A stretch of DNA of 64,000 bases from Flavobacterium tructae. GTDB lineage: Bacteria; Bacteroidota; Bacteroidia; Flavobacteriales; Flavobacteriaceae. The stretch lies in assembly GCF_002217475.1 (NCBI RefSeq), contig NZ_MUHH01000028.1, forward strand, positions 83,386-147,385. The letters run 5' to 3'. Below are positions 26,457-34,445 of this stretch, one piece after another. The position numbers and the translations under genes were made by a program. The stretch's first letter is position 1. Each line of letters begins with the position of its first letter. A model generated the notes under the pieces. That model had not been told where the DNA came from and ran no database searches. It was given only the letters and a program-made list of their open reading frames with translations.

Positions 26457-27410
26457 ATGCGCCTCATTTCTGTAGGAATTCTTTTCCTGCTCTTCACTTC
26501 CAGCGGTTTTGCACAAGAAGATATTGTCGAATTGAAAAATGTTCAGGATACGATTCTGAATACCAAAAGAACATTACAGGTAGCGGATCCTTTCAATTCG
26601 GTGAAAACAATGCAGCAATTGTTTCCGGGTAAACTATATAATCTTTCCGACCATAATACTTTTATAAGCTGGAAATGCAGCAATTGCAAACCTGCCGCCT
26701 ATATTGATGTCAATGGTGTCGAAGGCGATCAGTTGTTTCCTTATGAAAATGGCGTTGCAACCAGGGTTTTGGGCACTCTTGATTATACAGATTCTAAAGG
26801 GAATCAGTTTAAATTGCTGCTTTTTAATCATTCTTTTTACGACGAAGACGGGTTGCAGACCGGAAGATTTTCCGGCGGACTTGTTGGCGTAGCCAAGTTT
26901 GCTAAAAATAACCAAACCTGGCAAATGAGGTCTTTTCAACCTGCTATTGCGGCTTTTGGCTCTTTTGCTCAGGCGCCTTCTCCAAAATTGGTAGAAATTG
27001 GAGAAGATCAGTACGCCTTTACCCTCACCCATGTAAATGGTGGTGCGGGCGGTCCATTTGAAGGGATTCTCTATCTGATTGCCGGATTTGACGGAAGGTA
27101 CCAGCCTATTTTAGAGTCTTACAATTACAAACTCACCAATGTGGCTAGCGTAGAATGGTCCGGTTCTTACACCGTCGTAAAGGATACAAACAAAAAACAC
27201 TTTAGGGATATTGTCGTTAAAACAAACGGCTCCTTTAGTAAAGCTGCCCAGGCTAATGATGAATTTGAAGTCGTTTTACCTGATGAAATAGCTGCAATGG
27301 CCAAAACTAAGAAGAAGTTTAATTTCGAGATCGAAAGACGTTTTTCGTTTAAAGGAAAACAGTATAAGCTGATTGATAAGCCTGTTGTTAGATTCTCGAA
27401 TGTGAAATAG
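26457..27410 (+). CDS. Exported protein of unknown function
   Basis: This 317-residue protein has a cleavable signal peptide (MRLISVGILFLLFTSSGFAQ). I do not recognise a family. The mature part is beta-rich. It has a CxxC pair early (SWKCSNCKPAAYIDVNG, about residue 67) and a Gly-rich segment LTHVNGGAGGPFEGILYLIAGFDG near 190-215. It looks like a single-domain periplasmic or surface protein. The gene is alone on the plus strand, and its end lies 10 bp from the convergent end of the exporter gene. Weak promoter-like TACTTTTT is about 25 bp before the ATG. Confidence 0.8.
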   Translation: MRLISVGILFLLFTSSGFAQEDIVELKNVQDTILNTKRTLQVADPFNSVKTMQQLFPGKLYNLSDHNTFISWKCSNCKPAAYIDVNGVEGDQLFPYENGVATRVLGTLDYTDSKGNQFKLLLFNHSFYDEDGLQTGRFSGGLVGVAKFAKNNQTWQMRSFQPAIAAFGSFAQAPSPKLVEIGEDQYAFTLTHVNGGAGGPFEGILYLIAGFDGRYQPILESYNYKLTNVASVEWSGSYTVVKDTNKKHFRDIVVKTNGSFSKAAQANDEFEVVLPDEIAAMAKTKKKFNFEIERRFSFKGKQYKLIDKPVVRFSNVK

Positions 27411-27420
27411 CTATTTCTCT

Positions 27421-28386
27421 TTAGTGGAAAAATAGTATCGACACAAGCCCCAGAACTGCAATAAATATCCAAAGAACAACTCCTTGTAATAAAGGTTTAG
27501 CGCCAACTGATTTTAAAGTATTGACACTTAAAGTAGCTCCTATCAGGAATAAAGTTATCGTAAGACCGATTTTGGCAATCGAAACAATATGTGGTGCTAT
27601 AACAGCCGTTTGTGGCACATAAGTATTGAAAAGCATGGCGAGAATGAATAAACCTATGAAATACGGAATCTTGATTTTAGAGTTTTTATTCTTAAAAAGC
27701 ACAGCGGTTAAAAGAGAGATCGGTATAATCCATAGGGCTCTGGCCAATTTCACAGTAGTTGCAATTTGTAAAGCTTCTGTGCCGTATTTATTGGCAGCAC
27801 CTACTACAGAACTCGTGTCGTGAATGGCTATGGCGCACCATAATCCAAAGTCTTTCTGTGATAAGTCGAGTTGATGTCCAATAAAGGGGAACGCAAACAA
27901 TGCTACAGAGTTCAGAATAAAAATAACTCCCAGAGCGATTGAGGTCTGATTCTCATTAGATTTAATTACCGGTGCAATGGCCGCAATGGCGCTTCCTCCG
28001 CAAATAGCTGTTCCGCAAGAAATTAAATGGGAGGTTTTCTTCTCGGTTTTGAATGCTTTCCCTAAGAAAGTCCCTAAAAGTAAAGTGCTGAAAATGGATA
28101 ATATAGTAAGTAAGAATCCTTCTTTTCCGGCAGAGAGCGCTGTAGTTGCATTCATTCCGAAGCCTAAACCTACCACTGAAAATTGAAGTAAATAAGTAAT
28201 CGCTACCGCATTGAATTTTTCAAATGGATTCCCGAAGACATTTACCAGAATTACTCCTAATAGTAAAGCAATTGGAGGTGAAATGATTGAAAATAGGCAT
28301 AGAACAATTATGAACGCAAAAATTGCCTGTTGCGTATAAGGATTAATTTCAAAAAAATGTACCGATGTTTGTTGTTTCGTTTTCAA
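27421..28386 (-). CDS. YeiH-family putative sulfate exporter / membrane protein
   Basis: This 321-residue integral membrane protein has about ten hydrophobic helices. Family signatures are FSVVGLGFGMNATTALSAGKEGFLLT, CGTAICGGSAIAAIAPVI and AIHDTSSVVGAANKYGTEALQIATTVKLARALWIIP. These match the YeiH/YadS group (UPF0324), with proposed sulfite or sulfate export that is poorly proven. No ATG exists near the N-terminus. The most plausible start is the TTG at 28384-28386 (KTKQQTSVHFFEINPYTQQAIF). It lies downstream of the LysR gene, which is therefore its likely regulator. Confidence 0.85.
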   Translation of the reverse strand: MKTKQQTSVHFFEINPYTQQAIFAFIIVLCLFSIISPPIALLLGVILVNVFGNPFEKFNAVAITYLLQFSVVGLGFGMNATTALSAGKEGFLLTILSIFSTLLLGTFLGKAFKTEKKTSHLISCGTAICGGSAIAAIAPVIKSNENQTSIALGVIFILNSVALFAFPFIGHQLDLSQKDFGLWCAIAIHDTSSVVGAANKYGTEALQIATTVKLARALWIIPISLLTAVLFKNKNSKIKIPYFIGLFILAMLFNTYVPQTAVIAPHIVSIAKIGLTITLFLIGATLSVNTLKSVGAKPLLQGVVLWIFIAVLGLVSILFFH

Positions 28387-28431
28387 AATAAGTAATTTGA
28401 TATTTCTTGTACAAAGGTCTGTCGTTTATAT

Positions 28432-28439
28432 CAAAATTA
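28432..28439 (-). promoter_or_regulatory. Possible yeiH-like gene promoter (-7 box TAATTTTG)
   Basis: TAATTTTG fits TAnnTTTG in the 74-bp gap between the LysR gene and the exporter gene, 46 nt before its TTG start. This would allow the exporter to be expressed separately under LysR control. Confidence 0.4.
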
Positions 28440-28460
28440 CCAATCGTAAAACGCAATAGG

Positions 28461-29357
28461 CTATAACTCTAGGTTATAGTAAGCGGACAAATTTTGGATA
28501 AAAAGCTCGGTTAATGCATTTGGTTTACCTAGTAAAGTAATGATGTAGAAGTAGCGTTCAACAGACAAATTAGCGACATCAAGTGTCATTAATTCATTGT
28601 TTTTAAGTTCCTTATCTACTGCATGTATGGACATAAAAGCCAGGCAGTCCGAATTTAGAAGATATGATTTAATGCTTTCGGTACTTCCTAACTGCATTTC
28701 GATTTGTAGATCACTTATTTTCACCCCAACTTGCTTCAAAGAGTATTCTATAACTTCAAGTGTTCCAGATCCACGCTCACGGGTAATGAATTTCATCGAT
28801 TTTAAATCTTCCAGTGAAATTTCATTTTGTTTGATCAGCGGATTTTTGGTATTGCACACCAGCACCAGTTCATCTTTTAAAAACGGAGTATATTTAATCG
28901 ATTGGTTTTTGGATTGTCCTTCAACAATTCCGATTTCGATTTCTTTATGGATTAAGGCATTCTCAATTTGTTCTGTATTTCCGTTGAGCAAATTGACTTT
29001 AATGTCTTTTTGTTTTTGATGAAAACGTGCTAATACCGGTGAAATAATGTACTGAGAAATCGTTGTGCTCGCTCCCAACCTCAGTAATCCTTGACGATCG
29101 TTAATAAAACTGCTCATATCGAAGTCTATTTCGCGATATATTTCAAAGATGTTTTTGGTGTGTTTTAGCAGAATTTCTCCTGCCGGAGTTAAAGCGATTT
29201 TGGAACCGTTTCGTTCGAAAAGCTTGGTTTTATAAGTTTCTTCAAGTTCCTGAATGTGTTTGGAAACCGCTGGCTGTGAAATATATAATTCAGTTGCCGC
29301 TTTAGTAAAGTTAAGACGGAGTGCAACGGTGTAGAATACTTTTAGCCTGAAATCCAT
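28461..29357 (-). CDS. LysR-family transcriptional regulator
   Basis: This 298-residue LTTR has an N-terminal winged helix: FYTVALRLNFTKAATELYISQPAVSKHIQELEETYKTKLFERNGSKIALTPAGEIL, residues about 8-63. A two-lobe effector domain (about 90-295) with TTISQYIISPVLARFHQKQKDIKV follows. It resembles CysL/CbbR-type regulators, which often neighbour YeiH-type exporters and respond to sulfur or central metabolites. It lies upstream of the exporter and in the same direction, not divergent. The effector is unknown. The short palindrome at 28461-28479 is part of its last codons. Confidence 0.93.
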   Translation of the reverse strand: MDFRLKVFYTVALRLNFTKAATELYISQPAVSKHIQELEETYKTKLFERNGSKIALTPAGEILLKHTKNIFEIYREIDFDMSSFINDRQGLLRLGASTTISQYIISPVLARFHQKQKDIKVNLLNGNTEQIENALIHKEIEIGIVEGQSKNQSIKYTPFLKDELVLVCNTKNPLIKQNEISLEDLKSMKFITRERGSGTLEVIEYSLKQVGVKISDLQIEMQLGSTESIKSYLLNSDCLAFMSIHAVDKELKNNELMTLDVANLSVERYFYIITLLGKPNALTELFIQNLSAYYNLEL

Positions 29358-29373
29358 TGTATTACTTAGTTTT

Positions 29374-29437
29374 GTTTCATGTTTAAAGTTTCAAGTTACG
29401 CAAAAAAAAAGTTTTTTTTGTGCTACGAAACTTTTTT
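29374..29437. repeat. GTTTCA-word palindrome (copy 3) with A9/T8 stem
   Basis: The left side has GTTTCATGTTTAAAGTTTC and AAGTTACGC then nine A. The right side has eight T, then GTGCTACGAAAC. The centre forms a long A-T stem. It is the spacer between the vWA-like gene and the LysR gene and may act as a terminator for the former. Confidence 0.65.
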
Positions 29438-29442
29438 ACTAT

Positions 29443-31470
29443 TTAAAGTAATCCATTGTATTTACGGATAAACCATTCTACGGTCAATACCAAAGCAATT
29501 AAAATCAACAGCCAAACCCAATCAATTAAAGGTGTTTTGGTGGAAATATTTTTTTCGATCGATTTGTATTCTTTATTCTCTAAAAGCTGTTGAATTAAAT
29601 CATCTGACTGATTTTCAAAGAAAGCTTTTCCGTTGGTTTGTAGGGCTAATTGCTTTAATTTCTGAACATCCGGATTTACAAATTGCTTTTCTATATCAAA
29701 ATCTAAAATTTCAAAGTGACCTGAATAAGAAGTATTGGTATTCAATTCTTTTACTGTGAAATTGTACTTTCCGGTGGCCAATCCATCCAGATTTACCGAA
29801 AAAGAGTTGTTTCCTTTTAGTAAGTCATAGTTTTTTACCTGTTTGGTTGCTGCATTTGTTACGGTAATTGTAAGTCTTGCTTTTTCATCAAACTCATAGT
29901 TTTTATTAAAGTACTGCGCATTGATGACAATAGCCTCACCGGAATTGTAGAAGCTTTCGTGTGTAACTACCAAAGATTTTTTGGAAGTAGTTGAAGCGAG
30001 ATACTGAATAACCTTATCTATAAAAACGTCATACTTCTCAAAAGACTGATTGTCAATATGGCTTTGTAAACGCCATTTCCAGCTGTTTTCTCCTAAAAGA
30101 AAAGCAGTCCTTTTTGCCTGATTCTCTGTAAAGGCCAGTAATGGTGCATTTGTCGAAACATTTCTAATTTTTGAAGAAAGCAGTACCGATACATTTCCAT
30201 TAGTGGTTACCGTTCCAAATAAATTTTGCAGTGGCGGAAAATTTTCAAAACCTATATTATCTACAGCAAACAGATTAAACTGCGATTCAAATTCTGCCAG
30301 ATAATCTTCTCTCTGACTACTCATTTTAAATACCAGATTTTTTTGCTGCTGATTCAAATAATTAAAGTCAGTGTTGTTACCGGTGATGATAAAAGTGTTT
30401 ACTCCGGCAAGCTTATTGTTATCGAAAATAGCCTTGAATGCTGTCGTTGGCTGGTATAAAACCAAAACAGAAGCTTCTTGCAGCTGATTGATATCATTTG
30501 GTTTAACCAGGATCACTTTACGCTGTGCATTCGTTTCAATCGAACGTTTTAACGCTGCAATATCGGGATGGTTTATAACAGAAACGATTGCAATCGTTGA
30601 CTTTTGATCAATGATCTCGACAGCAAAATTTTTGATGTTATTGTAGCTGTTTTTCTCTTTGATATTGGAAGAAACGGCTGCTTTAAAAATTTGTAAACCT
30701 ACTTTATCGGCAGGTAAAAGCAAGTTTAAGGTTGCTGTCTTTTTAGAAGGAGAAAAAGAAACTTTTTCTTTGGCAACTACCTTACCTCCTTGGGATATGG
30801 TAAAATCAGCATTTGTGGCTTTGTCTCCTGCGCATTGAAGAAATACTTCTACCGGAAATTTATTCTTGTGAAAAGCGTATTTGTTTACGTTAAGCTGATT
30901 GATTTTAAGATCTAAAAAAGTGGTTGTATCTCCCACAACCAAAGGATAAACTTTATTGACAGGATCAAAACGATAGACATAATCGTTTCCTGTAGTCTGA
31001 TTTCCGTCTGTTATAATTACAGTTGGAAAAATCAGGTTTTTATTGATGCTTTTTAGATTTTTGGCAACTTCGTCAAGATTGGTTTGTTTTCCTTTGAAAT
31101 CAAACTTCTCCGAAGGTTTAAAATCGGCATCAAACTGGTAGGACTGAATTTCGAATTTATCCCGAAGCGCAGGATTCGACATCAATTTTTGATGCAATTC
31201 TATCACTTTTTTATTTGAATTTAAAGCAGTAATAGAACTTGAATTGTCTACAGCAATTGCAAGCGGAGTTTTGGTAACTTCCAGTACATTTTTGGTCATT
31301 ATTGGGTTTATCAGTAAAAGCAATAATCCAAAAATGGCTAAAAAACGTAAAAAAGCCAAAAACCAAATCACATTGGATTTGTTTTTGGCTTTAAAAAAAT
31401 ATTGAAAATACGACAAACCAACTGCGATTACTAAAGAAAGTAATATTAATAGAATCGTATTTGTAGTCAT
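29443..31470 (-). CDS. vWA-like membrane protein, BatA/aerotolerance-like
   Basis: This 675-residue protein has two N-terminal membrane segments (about 5-24 and 36-57) and one at the C-terminus (about 650-668, DWVWLLILIALVLTVEWFI). After the second helix comes a von Willebrand A-like domain, where PLAIAVDNSSSITAL carries a DxSxS MIDAS motif. A long extracytoplasmic beta-rich region follows. Such proteins in Bacteroidota are annotated VWA or BatA-like, with unknown roles. It is downstream of fabG in the same direction, separated by a palindromic spacer. The ATG is at 31468-31470. Confidence 0.8.
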   Translation of the reverse strand: MTTNTILLILLSLVIAVGLSYFQYFFKAKNKSNVIWFLAFLRFLAIFGLLLLLINPIMTKNVLEVTKTPLAIAVDNSSSITALNSNKKVIELHQKLMSNPALRDKFEIQSYQFDADFKPSEKFDFKGKQTNLDEVAKNLKSINKNLIFPTVIITDGNQTTGNDYVYRFDPVNKVYPLVVGDTTTFLDLKINQLNVNKYAFHKNKFPVEVFLQCAGDKATNADFTISQGGKVVAKEKVSFSPSKKTATLNLLLPADKVGLQIFKAAVSSNIKEKNSYNNIKNFAVEIIDQKSTIAIVSVINHPDIAALKRSIETNAQRKVILVKPNDINQLQEASVLVLYQPTTAFKAIFDNNKLAGVNTFIITGNNTDFNYLNQQQKNLVFKMSSQREDYLAEFESQFNLFAVDNIGFENFPPLQNLFGTVTTNGNVSVLLSSKIRNVSTNAPLLAFTENQAKRTAFLLGENSWKWRLQSHIDNQSFEKYDVFIDKVIQYLASTTSKKSLVVTHESFYNSGEAIVINAQYFNKNYEFDEKARLTITVTNAATKQVKNYDLLKGNNSFSVNLDGLATGKYNFTVKELNTNTSYSGHFEILDFDIEKQFVNPDVQKLKQLALQTNGKAFFENQSDDLIQQLLENKEYKSIEKNISTKTPLIDWVWLLILIALVLTVEWFIRKYNGLL

Positions 31471-31478
31471 ATTTTATG

Positions 31479-31561
31479 AATTGAAAGATTAAAAAAATTT
31501 AAAAATTAAAAGATTGAAAAATTAGTAATCTTTAAATTTTTCAATTATTGAATCCTTAAAT
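31479..31561. repeat. Palindrome of AAAGATT/TTGAAAAATT words
   Basis: The left part 31479-31523 (AATTGAAAGATT, TTTAAAAATT, AAAGATTGAAAAATT) and right part about 31526-31561 (AATCTTTAAATTTTTCAATT, TTGAATCC) are imperfect reverse complements. It fills the spacer between fabG and the vWA-like gene. Word content resembles 14704-14770. Confidence 0.65.
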
Positions 31562-31566
31562 TATTT

Positions 31567-32313
31567 TTAGGTAAGCATTCCTCCACAAACATTAAGTACT
31601 TGTCCGGTAACATACGCACTTAAGTCTGAAGCTAAGAAAAGACAAGCATTAGCAACATCTTCTGCGCTTCCTCCTCTTTTTAGCGGAATTCCTTCTCTCC
31701 ATCCTTTTACTACATCTTCGTTTAATTTTGCAGTCATCTCCGTTTCAATAAAACCAGGCGCGATTGCATTGCAACGAATGTTACGGGAACCTAACTCTAA
31801 TGCTACAGATTTAGTAAAACCAATTGCACCTGCTTTTGAAGCGGCATAGTTAGTTTGTCCTGCATTTCCTGAAACTCCTACTACTGAACTAATATTTATG
31901 ATAGATCCTGAACGTTGTTTCAAAAAGGTTTTTTGAATTGCTTTTGTCATATTAAAGACAGATTTCAGGTTTACATCAATAACCTGATCAAAATCTGCTT
32001 CAGACATACGCATTAACAGATTGTCTTTTGTAATTCCGGCATTGTTAATTAAGATATCTACGGTTCCGAAATCAGCTAAAACTGCATCAACAAAAGTTTG
32101 TGCTTCATTAAAATCGGCAGCATTTGATTGGTATCCTTTTGCTTTAATTCCTAAACCGTTTAATTCAGCTTCTAAAGCTTCTGCAGAAGCTACAGATGAG
32201 CTGTATGTAAAAGCAACGTTTGCGCCATGTTTAGCAAAAACTTCAGCAATTCCTCTTCCAATTCCACGACTAGCGCCTGTAATAATGGCAACTTTTCCTT
32301 CTAGTAATTTCAT
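31567..32313 (-). CDS. fabG: 3-oxoacyl-[ACP] reductase
   Basis: This classical short-chain dehydrogenase has 248 residues. The NADPH motif TGASRGIGRG is at about 12-21, followed by NNAGI, the catalytic Ser region INISSVVGVSGNAGQ, and YAASKAG with Tyr and Lys. IRCNAIAPGFIETEMT follows, and VTGQVLNVCGGM closes the protein. It reduces the beta-keto group in fatty-acid elongation. The ATG at 32311-32313 is preferred; the open frame also has a TTG two codons upstream. A second TAnnTTTG-like box overlaps the start region, besides the one at 32406. Confidence 0.93.
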   Translation of the reverse strand: MKLLEGKVAIITGASRGIGRGIAEVFAKHGANVAFTYSSSVASAEALEAELNGLGIKAKGYQSNAADFNEAQTFVDAVLADFGTVDILINNAGITKDNLLMRMSEADFDQVIDVNLKSVFNMTKAIQKTFLKQRSGSIINISSVVGVSGNAGQTNYAASKAGAIGFTKSVALELGSRNIRCNAIAPGFIETEMTAKLNEDVVKGWREGIPLKRGGSAEDVANACLFLASDLSAYVTGQVLNVCGGMLT

Positions 32314-32405
32314 ATTCAAAATTAATGTTAATATTATTTCCAGCTAACCAGCTCTTTACTTTCTCCTGAGAAAAAGAGTAAAAAACAGTGCTGTGAATGA
32401 CTTGT

Positions 32406-32413
32406 CAAATATA
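32406..32413 (-). promoter_or_regulatory. Probable fabG promoter (-7 box TATATTTG)
   Basis: TATATTTG fits TAnnTTTG, about 93 nt before the fabG ATG. A closer match, TAATTTTG at 32317-32324, would give an almost leaderless transcript. Confidence 0.5.
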
Positions 32414-32490
32414 TGATAATTCCCTTTTTAAAAAAATTACTCTTAGTATAATTTGCGATTTAGGACGATTCTTTAGCAATAATCATAAAA

Positions 32491-32519
32491 AAAACCGTTT
32501 CAAATTATGAAACGGTTTT
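32491..32519 (-). terminator. Intrinsic terminator after the small peptide gene
   Basis: The arms AAAACCGTTTCA (32491-32502) and TGAAACGGTTTT (32508-32519) are perfect, followed on the minus strand by a T run. It lies 94 bp after the peptide stop codon. The remaining 32320-32612 sequence shows only this terminator and the fabG promoter box. Confidence 0.85.
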
Positions 32520-32612
32520 TCTTAATCTATAAAAAAATGTTCTTTAAAAGTCATTTATTCAACTTTTAGCATCGGTTGAATATCTTTCTTTAAGGATGAC
32601 ACATCTTTGAAA

Positions 32613-32816
32613 CTACTCACAAATCACACCATCTATTGTTGCTCTGCATATTGGTTCTGCAGGTGTTATCGGTGGAAGCATAATACACGGCCCATTATAA
32701 GGTAATGGTGACCACGGTACAGTACATCTTACTCCACCGCTTCCGTTTACTTCTTTTAGTTCTTCTTTACCTAGTACTTCAACTCCTGCGAAATTTAAAA
32801 TAGTTTTTAACATCAT
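32613..32816 (-). CDS. Small peptide with double-glycine (bacteriocin-type) leader
   Basis: This 67-residue peptide (66 if the second ATG, 32811-32813, is used). The N-terminus MLKTILNFAGVEVLGKEELKEVNGSGG matches double-glycine leaders processed by C39 peptidase/ABC exporters: hydrophobic start, then L-x-x-E-E-L-x-x-V-x-G, then GG. The core of about 39 residues, beginning VRCTVPWSPLPYNGPC, is Pro-rich with four Cys, enough for two disulfides. I see no modification enzyme, immunity gene or exporter nearby. It lies between two terminators, so it has its own transcript, although no TAnnTTTG box was found. Role unknown; secreted antimicrobial or signalling peptide is the inference. Confidence 0.7.
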   Translation of the reverse strand: MMLKTILNFAGVEVLGKEELKEVNGSGGVRCTVPWSPLPYNGPCIMLPPITPAEPICRATIDGVICE

Positions 32817-32954
32817 AAAATTGGTTATTTAATAGTTGGTTAGCTCAATCATTTTTTGTCCGTTGAGTTTCAGACATAAACATATTCTTAAATAACATAT
32901 TAGTTTTGTTTCTAAATCAGGCAAAACGAGTTGTTCTGATTTCTCACTTAAAAA

Positions 32955-32974
32955 AGCAGCCCGTAAGGGCTGCC
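32955..32974 (-). terminator. Intrinsic terminator of the SusCD operon
   Basis: The arms GCAGCCC (32956-32962) and GGGCTGC (32967-32973) have a tetraloop. On the minus strand the hairpin is followed by six T residues. It is 100 bp past the DUF4302 gene stop. A 62-codon open frame across it is rejected as coding. Confidence 0.85.
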
Positions 32975-33072
32975 TCAACTCAAAATAAAAATAAAATAAA
33001 ATAAAGACAAAACGCATTGCAGTTTGTAGCTGCTCTTTCTAAAAGACTACAATGCATTTTTTTAGGTGCAAC

Positions 33073-34416
33073 TTAAAGCAGCCAGGTTGTCATTCTAAAT
33101 GAACTTGACGCACTGGTAAACGTATAAACGGTATTGGTATATCCTAACTTGAAGTTTTCTTTCTTGACATAAACACCAGTTGTATTGACAAGATTTTTAT
33201 CAAAATTTGCCAAAAATGCAGGAGCTGCAACGGTTGTGTTTCCGTTCCAAGACTTATGTTTTAGAATGATCTTTTGGTTCGGTGCGTCTTCCACAACATC
33301 TATGTAGTGAAAAATTGCTGCCTGACCACCTGTAAACGTATAGTAAATGAAATTTCCAAGCGAGTGATTCAAATAAAGCTGAACAGATGATATGGCTACA
33401 CCTTTAGGTAAACTTGCATTAATTTTTGCTAACTCATTTACAAACAATTGCGAGTTTGTTGATGCATCTTCTGTATAATCGTCAACATAATAACCAAATC
33501 TGGCATAAATTTTCCCCGGAAGTAATATCTTATAATCATCTGTTAATCTTGGTGGGACATTGCTAAATTTAAGAGTTGCACTTACTCCACCAGTTCCAGT
33601 TGCTACAAAATTATTGGTGGCGGTATCATACACAAAATTAGTCAGCTTTTGACCTTTTACTGTAAGTGCCGGTTTTACTGTAGCTCCGGTTGGTGTAAAA
33701 GCCAAAGCTAAATTTTGAACGTCATTTGATCCTGCTACTAATGAAGTTGCCACTCCAAAACGCGCAGCTGTATTGTAATCAAAATCATAGTTTTGTACCG
33801 TAGATCCGTCATTTATTTGCAATAATCTATAAAGCGGACTTACCTCATTTCCTGTTATGGCATTTATTATTGGCGTGTTTTTAGGTAAATCTGTCCAATC
33901 TTTTGCTGTCGCTTTTACAAAACGAACTTCGTGTCCATTTCTATTGGTTTTAAAAATAATGTCGCCATTTTTCTGTCCATAATAAAAGAATTGAAAATCT
34001 CCTAAATATCCTTTGGCTAAAAGAGCCGCTGTAGGAGAATTATTCGCATCAGACAAAAGATGTATTCTATTTTCCGTTGTAAAAACTAAACTTACAGTGC
34101 TGCCAACCTGAATTTCGTACTGACTTTTGTAAGTACCTGTCAGGCTATTAAAATCGGAGGCCATATCTACTTTTCCTTCCGGAAGAAATTTGAATAAATG
34201 TGTCCAGCCTCCTAATTGTGTGCTGTCTGTGTAGTAAACGGCTTTCCATCCTTCTGAAGATGAAAGTAGAACATCATTCAGTTCTTTTTGACGAGAACTT
34301 AATCTTTCGGTAGCATTTTGATCAAATTTAGCGTCTACTTCTGTGCTTGTACAAGATCCCAGAAATAAAGCTATCAAAGAAATCGCTAAATACTTATATA
34401 TATTTTTTGCTTTCAT
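33073..34416 (-). CDS. DUF4302-type lipoprotein of the SusCD operon
   Basis: This 447-residue protein has a lipoprotein signal peptide with lipobox LGSC (Cys about 22), so it is probably outer-membrane anchored. The body begins AKFDQNATERLSSRQKELNDVLLSSSEGWKAVYYTDSTQLGGWTHLFKFLPEGKVDM. This is the pattern of the DUF4302 family found behind SusC/SusD and Mx1-type metallopeptidases. Residues beyond 100 are beta-rich. Family function is unknown; a surface binding protein feeding the SusC pore is a reasonable inference. It is the last gene of the operon. Confidence 0.85.
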   Translation of the reverse strand: MKAKNIYKYLAISLIALFLGSCTSTEVDAKFDQNATERLSSRQKELNDVLLSSSEGWKAVYYTDSTQLGGWTHLFKFLPEGKVDMASDFNSLTGTYKSQYEIQVGSTVSLVFTTENRIHLLSDANNSPTAALLAKGYLGDFQFFYYGQKNGDIIFKTNRNGHEVRFVKATAKDWTDLPKNTPIINAITGNEVSPLYRLLQINDGSTVQNYDFDYNTAARFGVATSLVAGSNDVQNLALAFTPTGATVKPALTVKGQKLTNFVYDTATNNFVATGTGGVSATLKFSNVPPRLTDDYKILLPGKIYARFGYYVDDYTEDASTNSQLFVNELAKINASLPKGVAISSVQLYLNHSLGNFIYYTFTGGQAAIFHYIDVVEDAPNQKIILKHKSWNGNTTVAAPAFLANFDKNLVNTTGVYVKKENFKLGYTNTVYTFTSASSSFRMTTWLL

Positions 34417-34445
34417 AATATTGCTTTTTATAAAATTTATTGTCC

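Noticed and set aside
27404..27417. GAAATAGCTATTTC palindrome over a stop codon
   Set aside because: Perfect but short and AT-rich; expected by chance and lacks a T tract.
28461..28479. CTATAAC/GTTATAG inverted repeat as an LTTR operator
   Set aside because: It lies in the last codons of the LysR gene and has no matching second site; coding constraint explains it.
32829..33017. 62-codon frame on the minus strand between the DUF4302 gene and the small peptide gene
   Set aside because: It runs straight across the strong terminator at 32955-32974 and has no family-like sequence; composition is that of AT-rich spacer.
33014..33062. GCATTG...CTACAATGC hairpin after the DUF4302 gene followed by T7 on the plus strand
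   Set aside because: It has a bulge and its T run is on the strand with no gene; the terminator at 32955 explains the operon end better.
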